A DNA stretch of 64,000 bases from Gilliamella sp. Occ3-1 (GTDB lineage Bacteria; Pseudomonadota; Gammaproteobacteria; Enterobacterales; Orbaceae), in NCBI RefSeq assembly GCF_001690655.1, contig NZ_LZHQ01000030.1:23736-87735 (forward strand). Reading direction: 5' to 3'. The notes below the pieces were generated by a model. It saw only the letters and a program-made list of their open reading frames with translations. It searched no databases and was not told where the DNA came from. Of the stretch, positions 1 to 7,387 are shown one piece after another (the stretch's first letter is position 1; the number at the start of each line of letters is the position of its first letter). A program made the translations under genes and the position numbers.

Positions 1-345
1 TTATTGTCTTATCATATGAAAGGACAACGCTATTTAATCTCACATCGAACAGATCCCCTTGAAGCTATCAGTGAAAATACACTGAATCAAGCGTTGAAAA
101 ATATGGGGTTCAAACGACGTTTATGTACTCACGGTATCAGGCATACCATTTCAACGGCATTAAATGATTTTAAATATGATAAAGATTTTGTGGAAGCGCA
201 ATTATCCCATGCCGATACTAATAAAGTAAGAGGCACTTATAATCATGCCCAGTATATTGAGCCACGCCGCGAAATGATGCAAGAATGGGCAGATAGACTT
301 GATAAGTGGCAACAAGAAGCCCTAGATAAACTATCTAATCAATAA
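1..345 (+). CDS. Tyrosine recombinase (phage/island integrase), C-terminal part
   Basis: This is the end of a site-specific tyrosine recombinase that would integrate or excise a phage or genomic island. The reading frame is open from the first base of the window, so the N-terminal arm-binding and core-binding parts lie outside. Catalytic-domain hallmarks are visible: the H-G-I-R-H-T box near residue 44 (His and Arg of the active site), the Q-L-S-H box near residue 67, and the nucleophile Tyr in T-Y-N-H-A near residue 79. The tail ending in a Trp-rich helix resembles P4-type integrases, which usually run to about 400 residues. An intrinsic terminator follows directly. A tRNA-Gly 3'-end copy at 3865-3887 is a plausible partner attachment scar. 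The family call is firm; whether the full protein is intact cannot be seen. Confidence 0.9.
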   Translation, partial: LLSYHMKGQRYLISHRTDPLEAISENTLNQALKNMGFKRRLCTHGIRHTISTALNDFKYDKDFVEAQLSHADTNKVRGTYNHAQYIEPRREMMQEWADRLDKWQQEALDKLSNQ

Positions 346-357
346 CCCATAAAATAA

Positions 358-382
358 GGGTGCTTTTAGCGCACCTTTTTTA
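358..382 (+). terminator. Rho-independent terminator after the integrase
   Basis: A short GC stem (GGTGC at 359-363 pairing with GCACC at 371-375) with a small loop is followed by a run of T. It sits 13 bases after the integrase stop codon. Confidence 0.8.
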
Positions 383-487
383 TTTGATCAACAAAGCAGA
401 TCAATCGTATTTTTATTGATCTGTTTAAACAATTTTTATATCTCGCCATAGTTTGTTATAACAAAAAGAAAACCATGAGCTTTCACT

Positions 488-664
488 ATGCCTAATGTCG
501 AAGTTATTCGTTCAGTTTTACTTATCAAGGAGTGTATAGCTATCACTCACGCGACCTTAAATACGCAACATCTCATTCAACGTGAGTTATTATTTTATGT
601 TTTGGGTGAAAAGCAAAGAGAATTGGCAATGGTATTAAGTCTTCCCACAACAAAGGATGATTGA
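488..664 (+). CDS. Hypothetical 58-residue protein
   Basis: An ATG-started frame of 58 codons lies between the integrase terminator and the umuD remnant and is the only plausible gene in that 500-base gap. The product begins MPNVEVIRSV and is mostly helical in character, with no membrane segment or cysteine motif. I do not recognise a family. It could be a small island-encoded regulator or a leftover of a longer gene. There is no strong ribosome binding site just upstream, which lowers confidence that it is expressed. Confidence 0.3.
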   Translation: MPNVEVIRSVLLIKECIAITHATLNTQHLIQRELLFYVLGEKQRELAMVLSLPTTKDD

Positions 665-760
665 TTTCATTCACGTAAAGTGGTGCATTGATGTGTTAGC
701 GGAGGTCGATCCATTTAACTCATTTTGTGTGCTATTTCAATTTTTTTACACTAAAATCGA

Positions 761-795
761 TTGAAATTCGCAGTTTATACTGTATATTTATCCAT
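761..795 (+). promoter_or_regulatory. Promoter with possible LexA (SOS) box upstream of umuD
   Basis: A sigma70-like pair is visible: TTGAAA (761-766) and TATATT (783-788) with a 16-base spacer. The -10 element is overlapped by CTGTATATTTATCCAT (780-795). This keeps the left CTGT half and AT-rich centre of a LexA operator but has a degenerate right half in place of ACAG. SOS control is usual for umuDC, so this is a plausible decayed operator. Confidence 0.4.
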
Positions 796-867
796 ATTTG
801 TTTTTTACCACGATAATTAGAAAAACAGTGGTGATGTTCTCTACTTTAGTTTTTTAGGAGTATTTTC

Positions 868-1164
868 TTGCACAAATCAGGTTGTATTGTGCTTGGCCGT
901 GTTGACGTTTCTATTTTAAATCAGTTGCCGTTAGTGGAGACACCTGTTAGAGCTGGTTTCCCCTCGCCTGCGGATGATTATTTGGAAGCTAAACTGGATT
1001 TAACTGAGCATTTAGTCAAACACCCTAGCGCGACGTATTATATTAAAGCGATGGGTGATTCAATGGTCGATTACGGTATTTTTATTGGTGATCTGCTGAT
1101 CGTTGATCGTTCTTTAACCCCACAGGTATTGCGTGTTTGGCTAAATTTTCCTTGCCTTTTATAA
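868..1164 (+). pseudogene. umuD: umuD-like S24 peptidase (DNA polymerase V accessory), 3'-truncated
   Basis: UmuD is a LexA-like self-cleaving protein that, as UmuD', joins UmuC in error-prone polymerase V. The start is a TTG at 868 with a good TTAGGAG site seven bases before it. The Ala-Gly autocleavage site precedes F-P-S-P-A-D-D-Y, followed by the H-P-S-A-T-Y stretch and the nucleophile Ser in G-D-S-M. Homology stops after G-D-L-L-I-V-D near residue 80. The rest of the family (about 140 residues), including the catalytic Lys, is missing. From about base 1127 the DNA instead belongs to an opposite-strand PhzA/B-like gene, so the last dozen residues are junk read through the junction. No umuC follows; a umuC relic lies near 52.7 kb. 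Confidence 0.85.
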
Positions 1165-1291
1165 TAATAGGTTCTCCAGAATCAGTAGTCCAAAGTCCCG
1201 CGTTACCATCGTTAGTAAATAGCTCATGTCTGTTCAAGCGTGCAGAACCTTTAGTTTCCATATATTGTTTTACTACATCATAATTACTCAT
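1082..1291 (-). pseudogene. PhzA/PhzB-like (NTF2-fold) protein, 3'-truncated
   Basis: The first 50 or so residues (MSNYDVVKQYMETKG, then an L-W-T-T-D-S-G-E-P block and K-E-N-L-A-K-H-A) look like the N-terminus of PhzA/PhzB-type proteins of the NTF2/SnoaL fold, normally about 150-160 residues long. Similarity ends at about base 1127, where the frame runs into antisense umuD sequence. The remaining two thirds of the domain is lost. It is the most promoter-distal gene of a leftward cluster with the SDR and VOC genes. A chromosomal deletion or recombination that removed the ends of both this gene and umuD explains the structure. Exact family membership is from memory of such sequences and is moderately sure. 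Confidence 0.65.
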
Positions 1292-1314
1292 TATTAATAC
1301 CCTGTTAAGTAGAT

Positions 1315-2112
1315 TTACGACTCGTGATAAAAATTAATATTTTCAATTTGTAGTTTGAGCGAATCTTTAATTAATTTTTTTAACCCGTCTCCAATAACTA
1401 ATCTAAAAGGAGGGGTCTTTGAATCAACCAGATCAAGCATAGGTTGAACCGCGTTTTCAGTTTTAGAAAGAGGCAAACGAGGCCAGAACTTTTCTATGAA
1501 TTCTTTTTTTGTTGGATAACTCGTATCGTAATCAGGACTAACTGATGATTTATCAATCCAATCAGTGGCATGAGGACCAGGCTCTACAATTGATGTTTTA
1601 ATTCCGGTATTTTGTATTTCTAGATTTAACGATTCAATTAAACTTTCAATTGCAGATTTTGATGCGTTATAAAGACCTATACCAGGAAAATTTACTAAAC
1701 CCGCAATACTCGAAGTTTGGATAATGTGCCCATGTTTTTGCTGTTTCATAATTGGAAGCACTTCCTGAATAACACGTAGTGAACCAAAAAAATTTGTTTC
1801 AAATACGTTATGGCTGTCCTGTTCTGTTGCAGTTTCAACAGGGCTAAAGAGACCATAACCAGCATTGTTAATTAGTACATCGATTTTTTTAAATAATTTA
1901 ATGCCTTCCTTTACAGCTTTTTTGATTGATGCTTCACTAGTAACATCCATCTGAACTGAAATGAAATTTGAGGAATATTCTTGTTTAAGTACATCTAAAT
2001 TATTAATATTTCTTGCAGCACCAATTACCAAATCACCTTGAGCCAGAGCAGATTTTGCCCAAGCGAAACCCAAACCACGAGATGCTCCCGTGATTAACCA
2101 TTCTTTTTTCAT
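1315..2112 (-). CDS. Short-chain dehydrogenase/reductase (SDR) family oxidoreductase
   Basis: A classical SDR of 265 residues, cytosolic and NAD(P)-dependent, substrate unknown. The cofactor loop T-G-A-S-R-G-L-G is at residues 8-15, the N-N-A-G motif near 90, and the catalytic Y-N-A-S-K near 150, so the enzyme looks complete. The P-G-P-H-A-T-D block after the active site is typical of the family. A GAGGAA ribosome site precedes the ATG. It lies 70 bases downstream of the VOC gene and just upstream of the truncated PhzA/B-like gene, all read leftward, and is probably co-transcribed with them. The divergent WYL regulator is the likely controller. The reaction cannot be told from sequence. Confidence 0.9.
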   Translation of the reverse strand: MKKEWLITGASRGLGFAWAKSALAQGDLVIGAARNINNLDVLKQEYSSNFISVQMDVTSEASIKKAVKEGIKLFKKIDVLINNAGYGLFSPVETATEQDSHNVFETNFFGSLRVIQEVLPIMKQQKHGHIIQTSSIAGLVNFPGIGLYNASKSAIESLIESLNLEIQNTGIKTSIVEPGPHATDWIDKSSVSPDYDTSYPTKKEFIEKFWPRLPLSKTENAVQPMLDLVDSKTPPFRLVIGDGLKKLIKDSLKLQIENINFYHES

Positions 2113-2182
2113 GAAATGAATTCCTCATAAACAATGGCTGCATAATGAAGCACCCATTGTTTCAAATTCTTAAGATATTTTT

Positions 2183-2563
2183 TTATTCAAACTTTGAAGT
2201 ATCGGTAGCACAAACACGGAGTCGATGACCATCGGGATCATTTCCTACAAATGTGTATCCGAAATCGAGCATTTGGGGTTCAAGTTCAATTTTGACGTTT
2301 AGTTCCTTCCATGTCGCATAAATCTCATCTACATCATTTTTTGTTACATCACTAAATGACAACTCAAAACCACCATAATGATTGGGTGCCTTTGGAGTTA
2401 TTTCATCAGCCCCTTGTAGCCCCAAAATAAAATTATCATTCAATAAAAATACAGCGAAGCCAGGATAAGTTTCAATAGGTGGGCGCCCTAGTATTTTTGT
2501 GTAAAATTCAGTACTAGTATCGACATCTTTGACATAAACAATAACGCTATTAGGTTTAAACAT
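2183..2563 (-). CDS. VOC-family (glyoxalase/bleomycin-resistance fold) protein
   Basis: A single-domain vicinal-oxygen-chelate protein of 126 residues. Typical features are an opening beta strand with the Y-V-K-D-V-D turn, the F-Y-T-K-I-L-G-R-P helix start, and a closing F-V-G-N-D-P-D-G-H-R-L-R-V strand. The C-terminal block resembles antibiotic-binding or glyoxalase-like members. Metal ligands are not obvious at all canonical sites, so a binding rather than a catalytic role is possible. An AAGAGGAA site precedes the ATG. It is the first gene of the leftward cluster, 127 bases from the divergent WYL regulator. Confidence 0.85.
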   Translation of the reverse strand: MFKPNSVIVYVKDVDTSTEFYTKILGRPPIETYPGFAVFLLNDNFILGLQGADEITPKAPNHYGGFELSFSDVTKNDVDEIYATWKELNVKIELEPQMLDFGYTFVGNDPDGHRLRVCATDTSKFE

Positions 2564-2690
2564 TTTTTGTTTCCTCTTAGTGATAAAAATTAATTTACTT
2601 AATTTTGATTATCTATATTATGATGTAGCATTGATGACAACTGTATGTCATATTTAAAATTTAATGTAAATTATTTTGTAAATATAAAGC

Positions 2691-3662
2691 ATGAAAATTA
2701 ATCGTATAATTACTATCATTATGGTATTGCTTCAAAGAGAAAAAATAAGCGGTAAAGAATTAGCAGAAAAATTAAATGTATCATTGCGTACTATTTATCG
2801 AGATATACAAGTTATTGAGGGCGCTGGTATACCCATTATTACGTATCAAGGAAGTGCGGGTGGAATAAGTATTTTAAAAAATTATAAAGTTAATAAAGGT
2901 TTATTCACTAAAGAAGATGTCGTTGTTTTATTAAAAGGCCTCAACTTATTATCCTCACCAGTTTTAAAAGAAAGTGAAAATTTAAGAACACTTGAAAAAA
3001 TTAAGAGTCTTTTATCAGAACAAGAACTTGATGAAGTTACAAATAACTTAAATCAACTTATTGTTGATATATCGCCTTGGTTTTCCAAACAAAATATTAA
3101 TAAAAAAATTTCCATTATAAGACTGGCACTGAATGAGCAACTACTTTTATCGTTTGATTATTTGAATGTTAAAAATAAACAAGCCTCGCGTTTGATTGAG
3201 CCATATAAACTTATTTTTAAGGAAAAACAATGGTATTTACAAGCTTTTTGCCTAAATAGAAATGATTTTCGTATATTTAAATTGTCAAAGATGTCAAACA
3301 TTAGAGAAACTAATACTAAATTTATTAGTCAGACATCTCCTGAAGTATTTTCTTTATTCGAAAAGGATATGAAAAAAAAGATTTTTAAAATAAAATTACT
3401 AATAGATGAATCTCTTTTGGATCGCATTTTAGATTTTTGTGACAAAAAAGATATTAAGAAATTAAACGAACAACAATATCTTGTAAATTTTAACTTTATT
3501 GATGATGACTACAGTTATGGAATTTTGCTGAGCTTAGGTCATAAATGTATTTGTTTAGAGCCTGAGCATATACGTCACGAAATGGTTGAGCGAGCGGAAA
3601 AATTAGTTAAATCTTATAAAAAATCTGCCAATTCATTTATGTCAAATTATTCTATCAAATAA
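2691..3662 (+). CDS. YafY-type HTH and WYL-domain transcriptional regulator
   Basis: A 323-residue DNA-binding regulator. Residues 1-60 form a winged helix-turn-helix of the HTH_11 type (S-G-K-E-L-A-E-K-L-N-V-S-L-R-T-I-Y-R-D-I), followed by the G-A-G-I-P-I wing. A WYL ligand-sensing domain spans about 140-220, with the I-E-P-Y-K-L and Q-W-Y-L-Q-A-F-C motif strands, then a C-terminal WCX-type extension. WYL domains commonly bind nucleic acids or small ligands and regulate stress genes. The gene is divergent from the VOC-SDR-PhzA/B cluster with a short AT-rich intergenic region, so local control of that cluster is likely. Codon use is strongly A/T-ending. No clear Shine-Dalgarno is seen before the ATG. 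Confidence 0.9.
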   Translation: MKINRIITIIMVLLQREKISGKELAEKLNVSLRTIYRDIQVIEGAGIPIITYQGSAGGISILKNYKVNKGLFTKEDVVVLLKGLNLLSSPVLKESENLRTLEKIKSLLSEQELDEVTNNLNQLIVDISPWFSKQNINKKISIIRLALNEQLLLSFDYLNVKNKQASRLIEPYKLIFKEKQWYLQAFCLNRNDFRIFKLSKMSNIRETNTKFISQTSPEVFSLFEKDMKKKIFKIKLLIDESLLDRILDFCDKKDIKKLNEQQYLVNFNFIDDDYSYGILLSLGHKCICLEPEHIRHEMVERAEKLVKSYKKSANSFMSNYSIK

Positions 3663-3743
3663 CTTGTCAATAAATAGCCTCGTACCATAAAATGGTAAGG
3701 CAAGGTCTAGTAAATAAGTGGTTATTGTAATTTGAGTCCTTGG

Positions 3744-4008
3744 AAGTCCATAACAGTCCATTAAGTACCACAAAACACTAGTCCAAAAATTAGTCCAAAA
3801 GGTTAGCAAAAGCAATATAGATATCTGGATAATTCTTTTATATACAACAAGTTATAAAGATGGATTCGAACCTCGTTTCCCGCTCCAATATAACTTCCAT
3901 AAAAGTCACAACAAAGTGTGAAAATATAGTAATTTCCATATATGAGATTTTTTTCTCAAATATAGAACTCATTAATCCAATATCTTCCGTGAATATTTAG
4001 TCCAAAAA
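3744..4008. repeat. AGTCCA-type direct repeats, possible integrase arm sites
   Basis: Five copies of an AGTCCA core in the same orientation occur around the tRNA-Gly scar: 3745-3750, 3755-3760, then the longer TAGTCCAAAA form at 3779-3789, 3791-3800 and 3998-4008. Short direct repeats of this kind next to a tRNA-derived core are typical arm-binding sites for P4-type integrases. The rest of 3663-4056 is AT-rich and shows no gene. Confidence 0.5.
3865..3887 (+). repeat. tRNA-Gly 3'-end copy, attachment-site (att) scar
   Basis: Twenty-three bases reproduce the 3' end of a tRNA-Gly gene: T-loop TTCGAA, the T-stem half, the acceptor strand TTCCCGC and TCCA. The sequence just upstream does not continue as a tRNA (the 5' T-stem half does not pair and there is no anticodon arm), so this is not a functional tRNA. 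Islands that integrate at a tRNA 3' end leave exactly such a duplicated segment. It marks the probable right border of the island whose integrase tail is at the window start. Confidence 0.7.
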
Positions 4009-4056
4009 CCATTTATTGTTATAAAGATATTTTTTTAAGCACTTAGTCTAAATGTT

Positions 4057-4930
4057 TGTAAATACCCCCAAACCTAGTACACAATTCACGTAGAAAATTA
4101 AGCTGCCTGTTTTAATGTTTTATATTCGATCGGCGTCATATTATTTAGTGCTTCATGAGGCCTTTCGGTGTTATAAATCGTTAACCATTCTTCGGTTATT
4201 CTCCTTGCTTGCGCTAGGTTGTTAAAAAGATATAAATCTAACACTTCAGTTCGATAAGTCCGATTAAATCGTTCAATGTAACCATTTTGATAAGGGCTAC
4301 CGGGCTTGGATATAATCAATGGCTATATCATGTGATTTAGCCCAGTTTATCTAAGTAACGGGCAACTCTTCCTGCTGGTAAGCTTACTGCAATATCAATA
4401 CCTAACGCCTCACGAATAAAGTCATCGATGACATTGAATGTCCTGATTACAGCTACTGTCACTCATAAAATCCATTGACCAGCATTCACCTGTTTTTTGA
4501 GGATTGACAACTTTTCTGGTGTTTGAGGTAGAATATGTTTTTACGATTTATTCTTAGGTTAAATTTTAACTCACAATATAATCGAAAATACTTTTATGAC
4601 CTATGCATAGGATACGATAAAAATATTTAGGAAAGCTCGTGCGTAAGCGTTTTTCAGTTATACACTCAATGTTGAAATAATCATCGAGTCATATGATAAT
4701 AGTGAGCACAGAGACCTAAATCCACAATGGCGTAGCTCATGATAATTGTAAAAGAATAATTTTTACAGTCGCTATGTCCAATATTAAAGTTCGTTGCTTC
4801 AATTTCCTTTAACCGTTTTATATTGGATACTTCCATACTGCCGTATTTTCTAGCCACTGATTATGGCAAAGCTCTTTTATGGTAACGCCAACTTCAACTT
4901 CTTTTAACATAGTTACAATTTTGTTTTAAG
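4057..4930 (-). mobile_element. Decayed IS3-family element (IS407-like), remnant
   Basis: The outer end TGTAAATACCCCC at 4057 matches the inverted-repeat end TGTAACTATCCCC of the IS at 62931, including a TAGAAAA block about 30 bases inside. Reading leftward from about 4930, pieces of orfA (about 4806-4926) and orfB (about 4098-4790) can be aligned to the right-hand element. Decay is heavy: a 77-base deletion between ATAAA microhomologies, an 11-base deletion and many point changes. The part at 4098-4500 is nearly identical to the right-hand copy while 4560-4930 is much more diverged, so the remnant may be a mosaic. The inner inverted repeat could not be found. Confidence 0.8.
4098..4319 (-). 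pseudogene. IS3-family transposase OrfB, C-terminal fragment
   Basis: This 73-codon open fragment carries the end of the DDE integrase domain: S-P-Y-Q-N-G-Y-I-E with the catalytic Glu, then E-R-F-N-R-T-Y-R-T-E-V and the closing Y-N-T-E-R-P-H-E-A-L block typical of IS3-family OrfB. The second catalytic Asp was removed by the 77-base deletion just upstream, so the product cannot transpose. It is almost identical to the OrfB running off the right end of the window. Confidence 0.9.
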
Positions 4931-5261
4931 TAATTTTTAGACGGCAATCACTAATTTTTACATCGAACTTGATACGCTTAAATTTGCAATATTGCATAAC
5001 ATAATAGAAATGAGTTATCGCAGTCAAAGTGAAAATCTTATAAATGGTCCAATTTTTAGAGTAAAATATGCACGATAAATAGAATTATATTTTTACTTTG
5101 TTTTATATTTAGTCATACAAAATAGATGCACATTTATTATAAATTAAACAAAATTCATACCGATTTTATATAAATTATTACCCGTTTCGATACAGAAGTT
5201 TCTATTGATTCTGCATTTGGAATTGTAGTTCAACATATTTTGTTTAGCTTGGAGAAAGGAA
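4931..5261. other. Gene-free AT-rich interval before yetF
   Basis: No reading frame, repeat or RNA could be recognised here. It lies between the IS remnant and the yetF-like gene, and its last 100 bases probably hold the yetF promoter. The GGAGAAAGG just before 5262 is the ribosome binding site. Confidence 0.6.
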
Positions 5262-5912
5262 ATGTATTTATTAGAAATGGCACCAAAATTTTTATTAGCT
5301 TTAATTATTTTACTTGTTTATGTGAAGTTATCGGGCAAAAGCCAAATAGCACCAATGTCACAGCTTGATCAGGTCGGTAGTATGGTCATTGGTGCGCTAG
5401 TTGGGGGTGCCTTACTTAGCCCAACAGTATCTTCTTGGGAATCGGCTGGATTAGTGGCTATTTGGGCTGGCTTACTTGTTTTAATTCGATTTATCAAATC
5501 TAAAAACTCACGTTTACGCGATGCTATAGATGGCGAACCAATCCAACTTGTTAAAAATGGGCATTTAATAACGGATAATTTTGTTAAAGCCAACTTACCA
5601 GTAAGGGATTTTGAAACCTTAGTCAATATACAAGGCATAGCTTCTTTTGATGAGTTAAAAGAGGTTTGGTATGAATTAAATGGTTCGTTAACTGTTATCA
5701 AAAAAGGTGATAAAGATATTGCCGTGCTAATCATCGAAAATGGCGGTATTAGCCATGACAATTTAGAACAACTTAAAAAAGATGAAAATTGGGTTAAACA
5801 AGAGATTGCAAAACAAGGTTATGAAAAATTAGAAGATATTTTTTGTGCTGAATGGTTTGATAATAAATTAATTGTTTATCCTTATGACGCTGTTCGTGAA
5901 GGTAAGAAATAA
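5262..5912 (+). CDS. YetF/DUF421 family membrane protein
   Basis: An inner-membrane protein of 216 residues with the YetF (DUF421) layout. Hydrophobic segments lie at about 8-25, 38-58 and 62-80, followed by a soluble domain whose opening (R-L-R-D-A-I-D-G-E-P and V-K-N-G) is the family signature. Function is unknown for the family; in Bacillus, relatives are spore-membrane proteins. A strong GGAGAAAGG site precedes the ATG. The gene stands alone, facing the convergent zinc-finger gene across a terminator. Nothing looks broken. Confidence 0.85.
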   Translation: MYLLEMAPKFLLALIILLVYVKLSGKSQIAPMSQLDQVGSMVIGALVGGALLSPTVSSWESAGLVAIWAGLLVLIRFIKSKNSRLRDAIDGEPIQLVKNGHLITDNFVKANLPVRDFETLVNIQGIASFDELKEVWYELNGSLTVIKKGDKDIAVLIIENGGISHDNLEQLKKDENWVKQEIAKQGYEKLEDIFCAEWFDNKLIVYPYDAVREGKK

Positions 5913-5929
5913 CTATTGTTTGTATCTTA

Positions 5930-5955
5930 GGGTGGATAATAATCCACCCATCTTT
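5930..5955 (+). terminator. Rho-independent terminator after yetF-like gene
   Basis: GGGTGGA (5930-5936) pairs with TCCACCC (5943-5949), followed by ATCTTTT. It lies between convergent genes. Confidence 0.8.
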
Positions 5956-5986
5956 TAGCTCAATTGGTTAAAAATGTATCTTCAAA

Positions 5987-6259
5987 TTAACGTAGTTGGC
6001 TATCTTTGCTGCCACGACGATTATATAGACTTGATGTTTTAGCTAATTGTTTATCGATTTCTTGTTGGCAAGACAAACAATATTGTACGCCAGGCAATGC
6101 TGATCTTCTGGCTTTTGCAATAGGCTCTCCACATTCAATACAAAAATGAGCACTAATTGTACCGTGATTGAGTTGTCTTCTTGCGTTTTCGATGGCATCA
6201 GCAATAGTACCTTCGATTTGTTGGTTAACGGCATCGTCAGACGCCCATCCACTTGCCAT
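5987..6259 (-). CDS. DksA/TraR-family C4 zinc-finger protein (YbiI-like)
   Basis: A 90-residue protein similar to E. coli YbiI. It has an N-terminal helix followed by a four-cysteine zinc finger, C-I-E-C-G-E-P-I near residues 40-47 and Y-C-L-S-C near 61-65, as in the DksA/TraR fold. It lacks the long coiled-coil with the acidic tip of true DksA, so an RNA-polymerase role is uncertain. It is a single gene, convergent with yetF and divergent from msrA. The start MASGWASDDAVNQ matches the family N-terminus. Confidence 0.88.
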   Translation of the reverse strand: MASGWASDDAVNQQIEGTIADAIENARRQLNHGTISAHFCIECGEPIAKARRSALPGVQYCLSCQQEIDKQLAKTSSLYNRRGSKDSQLR

Positions 6260-6424
6260 AAATGAATCCTTCTATAACTGAAATAGTTGGCTAATGATAT
6301 GGTGTTTTTTTAAACATTTTCAAGTAGTATGCTAATTTAAATCAGTGCATTTTAGTGTTAATGATTATGTCGAAGTTAAGCAATAAATAGAAGAATTGTT
6401 TAACATATTAAGTGGGAGGTTATT

Positions 6425-6952
6425 ATGCAACAATATGAACAAGCAACATTTGCTGGTGGTTGTTTTTGGTGTATGGTTAAACCCTTTGATAAGTATGAAG
6501 GGGTTATTAGTGTTGCGGTAGGATATACTGGGGGGAATGTAATCAATCCAACTTATCAACAAGTCTGCTCAGGCACAACAGGTCATACTGAAGCGGTACA
6601 AATTACGTTTGACCCAAAAGTCATTAGTTATAAAAAATTGCTTGAAATTTTTTGGAAACAAATTGATCCAACTGATTCACAAGGGCAATTTGCTGATCGA
6701 GGTGATTCTTATCGTCCTGTTATTTTTTATCATAATGAATATCAACATAAACTAGCATTAGCGTCTAAACAAGCATTACAAGATAGTAAGAAGTTTAATA
6801 AGCCTATAGGTGTCGCTATCGAGCCTGCAGTTGCCTTTTACCTAGCTGAGGATTATCACCAACATTATTATACAAAACAACCCCAGCATTATAATAAATA
6901 TTATCAATTATCAGGACGATCAAAGTTTTTAGCACAGCATTGGCAAAAATAA
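6425..6952 (+). CDS. msrA: Peptide methionine-(S)-S-oxide reductase MsrA
   Basis: A cytosolic repair enzyme of 175 residues that reduces the S epimer of methionine sulfoxide in proteins. The catalytic Cys is in the G-G-C-F-W-C motif at residues 11-16. Next come V-G-Y-T-G-G near 33 and G-H-T-E-A-V near 55, then [13 protein letters not shown] near 75, all diagnostic of MsrA. A second Cys (FWC) is nearby; the usual C-terminal resolving Cys is not evident. GGGAGG precedes the ATG. It lies 435 bases before msrB, separated by a dead cytochrome b561 gene, so the two Msr genes form a repair locus. Confidence 0.96.
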   Translation: MQQYEQATFAGGCFWCMVKPFDKYEGVISVAVGYTGGNVINPTYQQVCSGTTGHTEAVQITFDPKVISYKKLLEIFWKQIDPTDSQGQFADRGDSYRPVIFYHNEYQHKLALASKQALQDSKKFNKPIGVAIEPAVAFYLAEDYHQHYYTKQPQHYNKYYQLSGRSKFLAQHWQK

Positions 6953-6967
6953 AGAGGCAATTGAATT

Positions 6968-7342
6968 ATGCAAAACTATCCGCAATATAGTTGTAAACAA
7001 AAATAGATTCATTAGTTAACATTGATACTGATTGTATTAACGTTTTTATTAGCGTCGCTTGACGTAACGTTGTCGCATTATTTGGGTGGCATGTTTGCTA
7101 TTTATTTATTTCATAAATCTTTTTACGTGTTGATATTTGTAATAACCTTGTGGCGTTTTTTTAATTATTGTGCCTCTGTCTGGGTACTTAATCAGTAGTC
7201 GGTCACTGAATTTTTTCATATTACACATAAATTCAGCTTATATTTATTATCAATATCACTTATTTTACATATAGCTGAAGTCTTATATCATTATTTTTGG
7301 ATTAAAGATAAAGTATTGCAATCGATTTTGAGCCGTAATTAA
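6968..7342 (+). pseudogene. Cytochrome b561 (CybB-like), decayed
   Basis: One continuous frame can be read from ATG 6968 to TAA 7342 with in-frame stops at three internal places, two near codons 13 and 16 and one at 7196-7198. The text between them is recognisable. I-H-*-L-T-L-I-L-I-V-L is the first membrane segment, with TGG changed to TAG. Y-L-F-H-K-S-F-Y-V-L-I-F and L-W-R-F-F are the second. Then L-I-L-H-I-A-E-V-L-Y-H-Y-F and K-D-K-V-L form the C-terminal heme-binding segment. About 70 residues including the third membrane helix are missing. Family members are di-heme b-type membrane electron carriers of about 175 residues. This copy is dead and lies between msrA and msrB. Confidence 0.75.
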
Positions 7343-7387
7343 TTTTTATTATTTAAAGTGAACAATATTTAATGATGAAGGTGACTT

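Noticed and set aside
3841..3890. A functional tRNA gene ending in CCA
   Set aside because: Only the 3' end from the T-loop is present. There is no anticodon arm or acceptor partner upstream, so it is an att duplicate.
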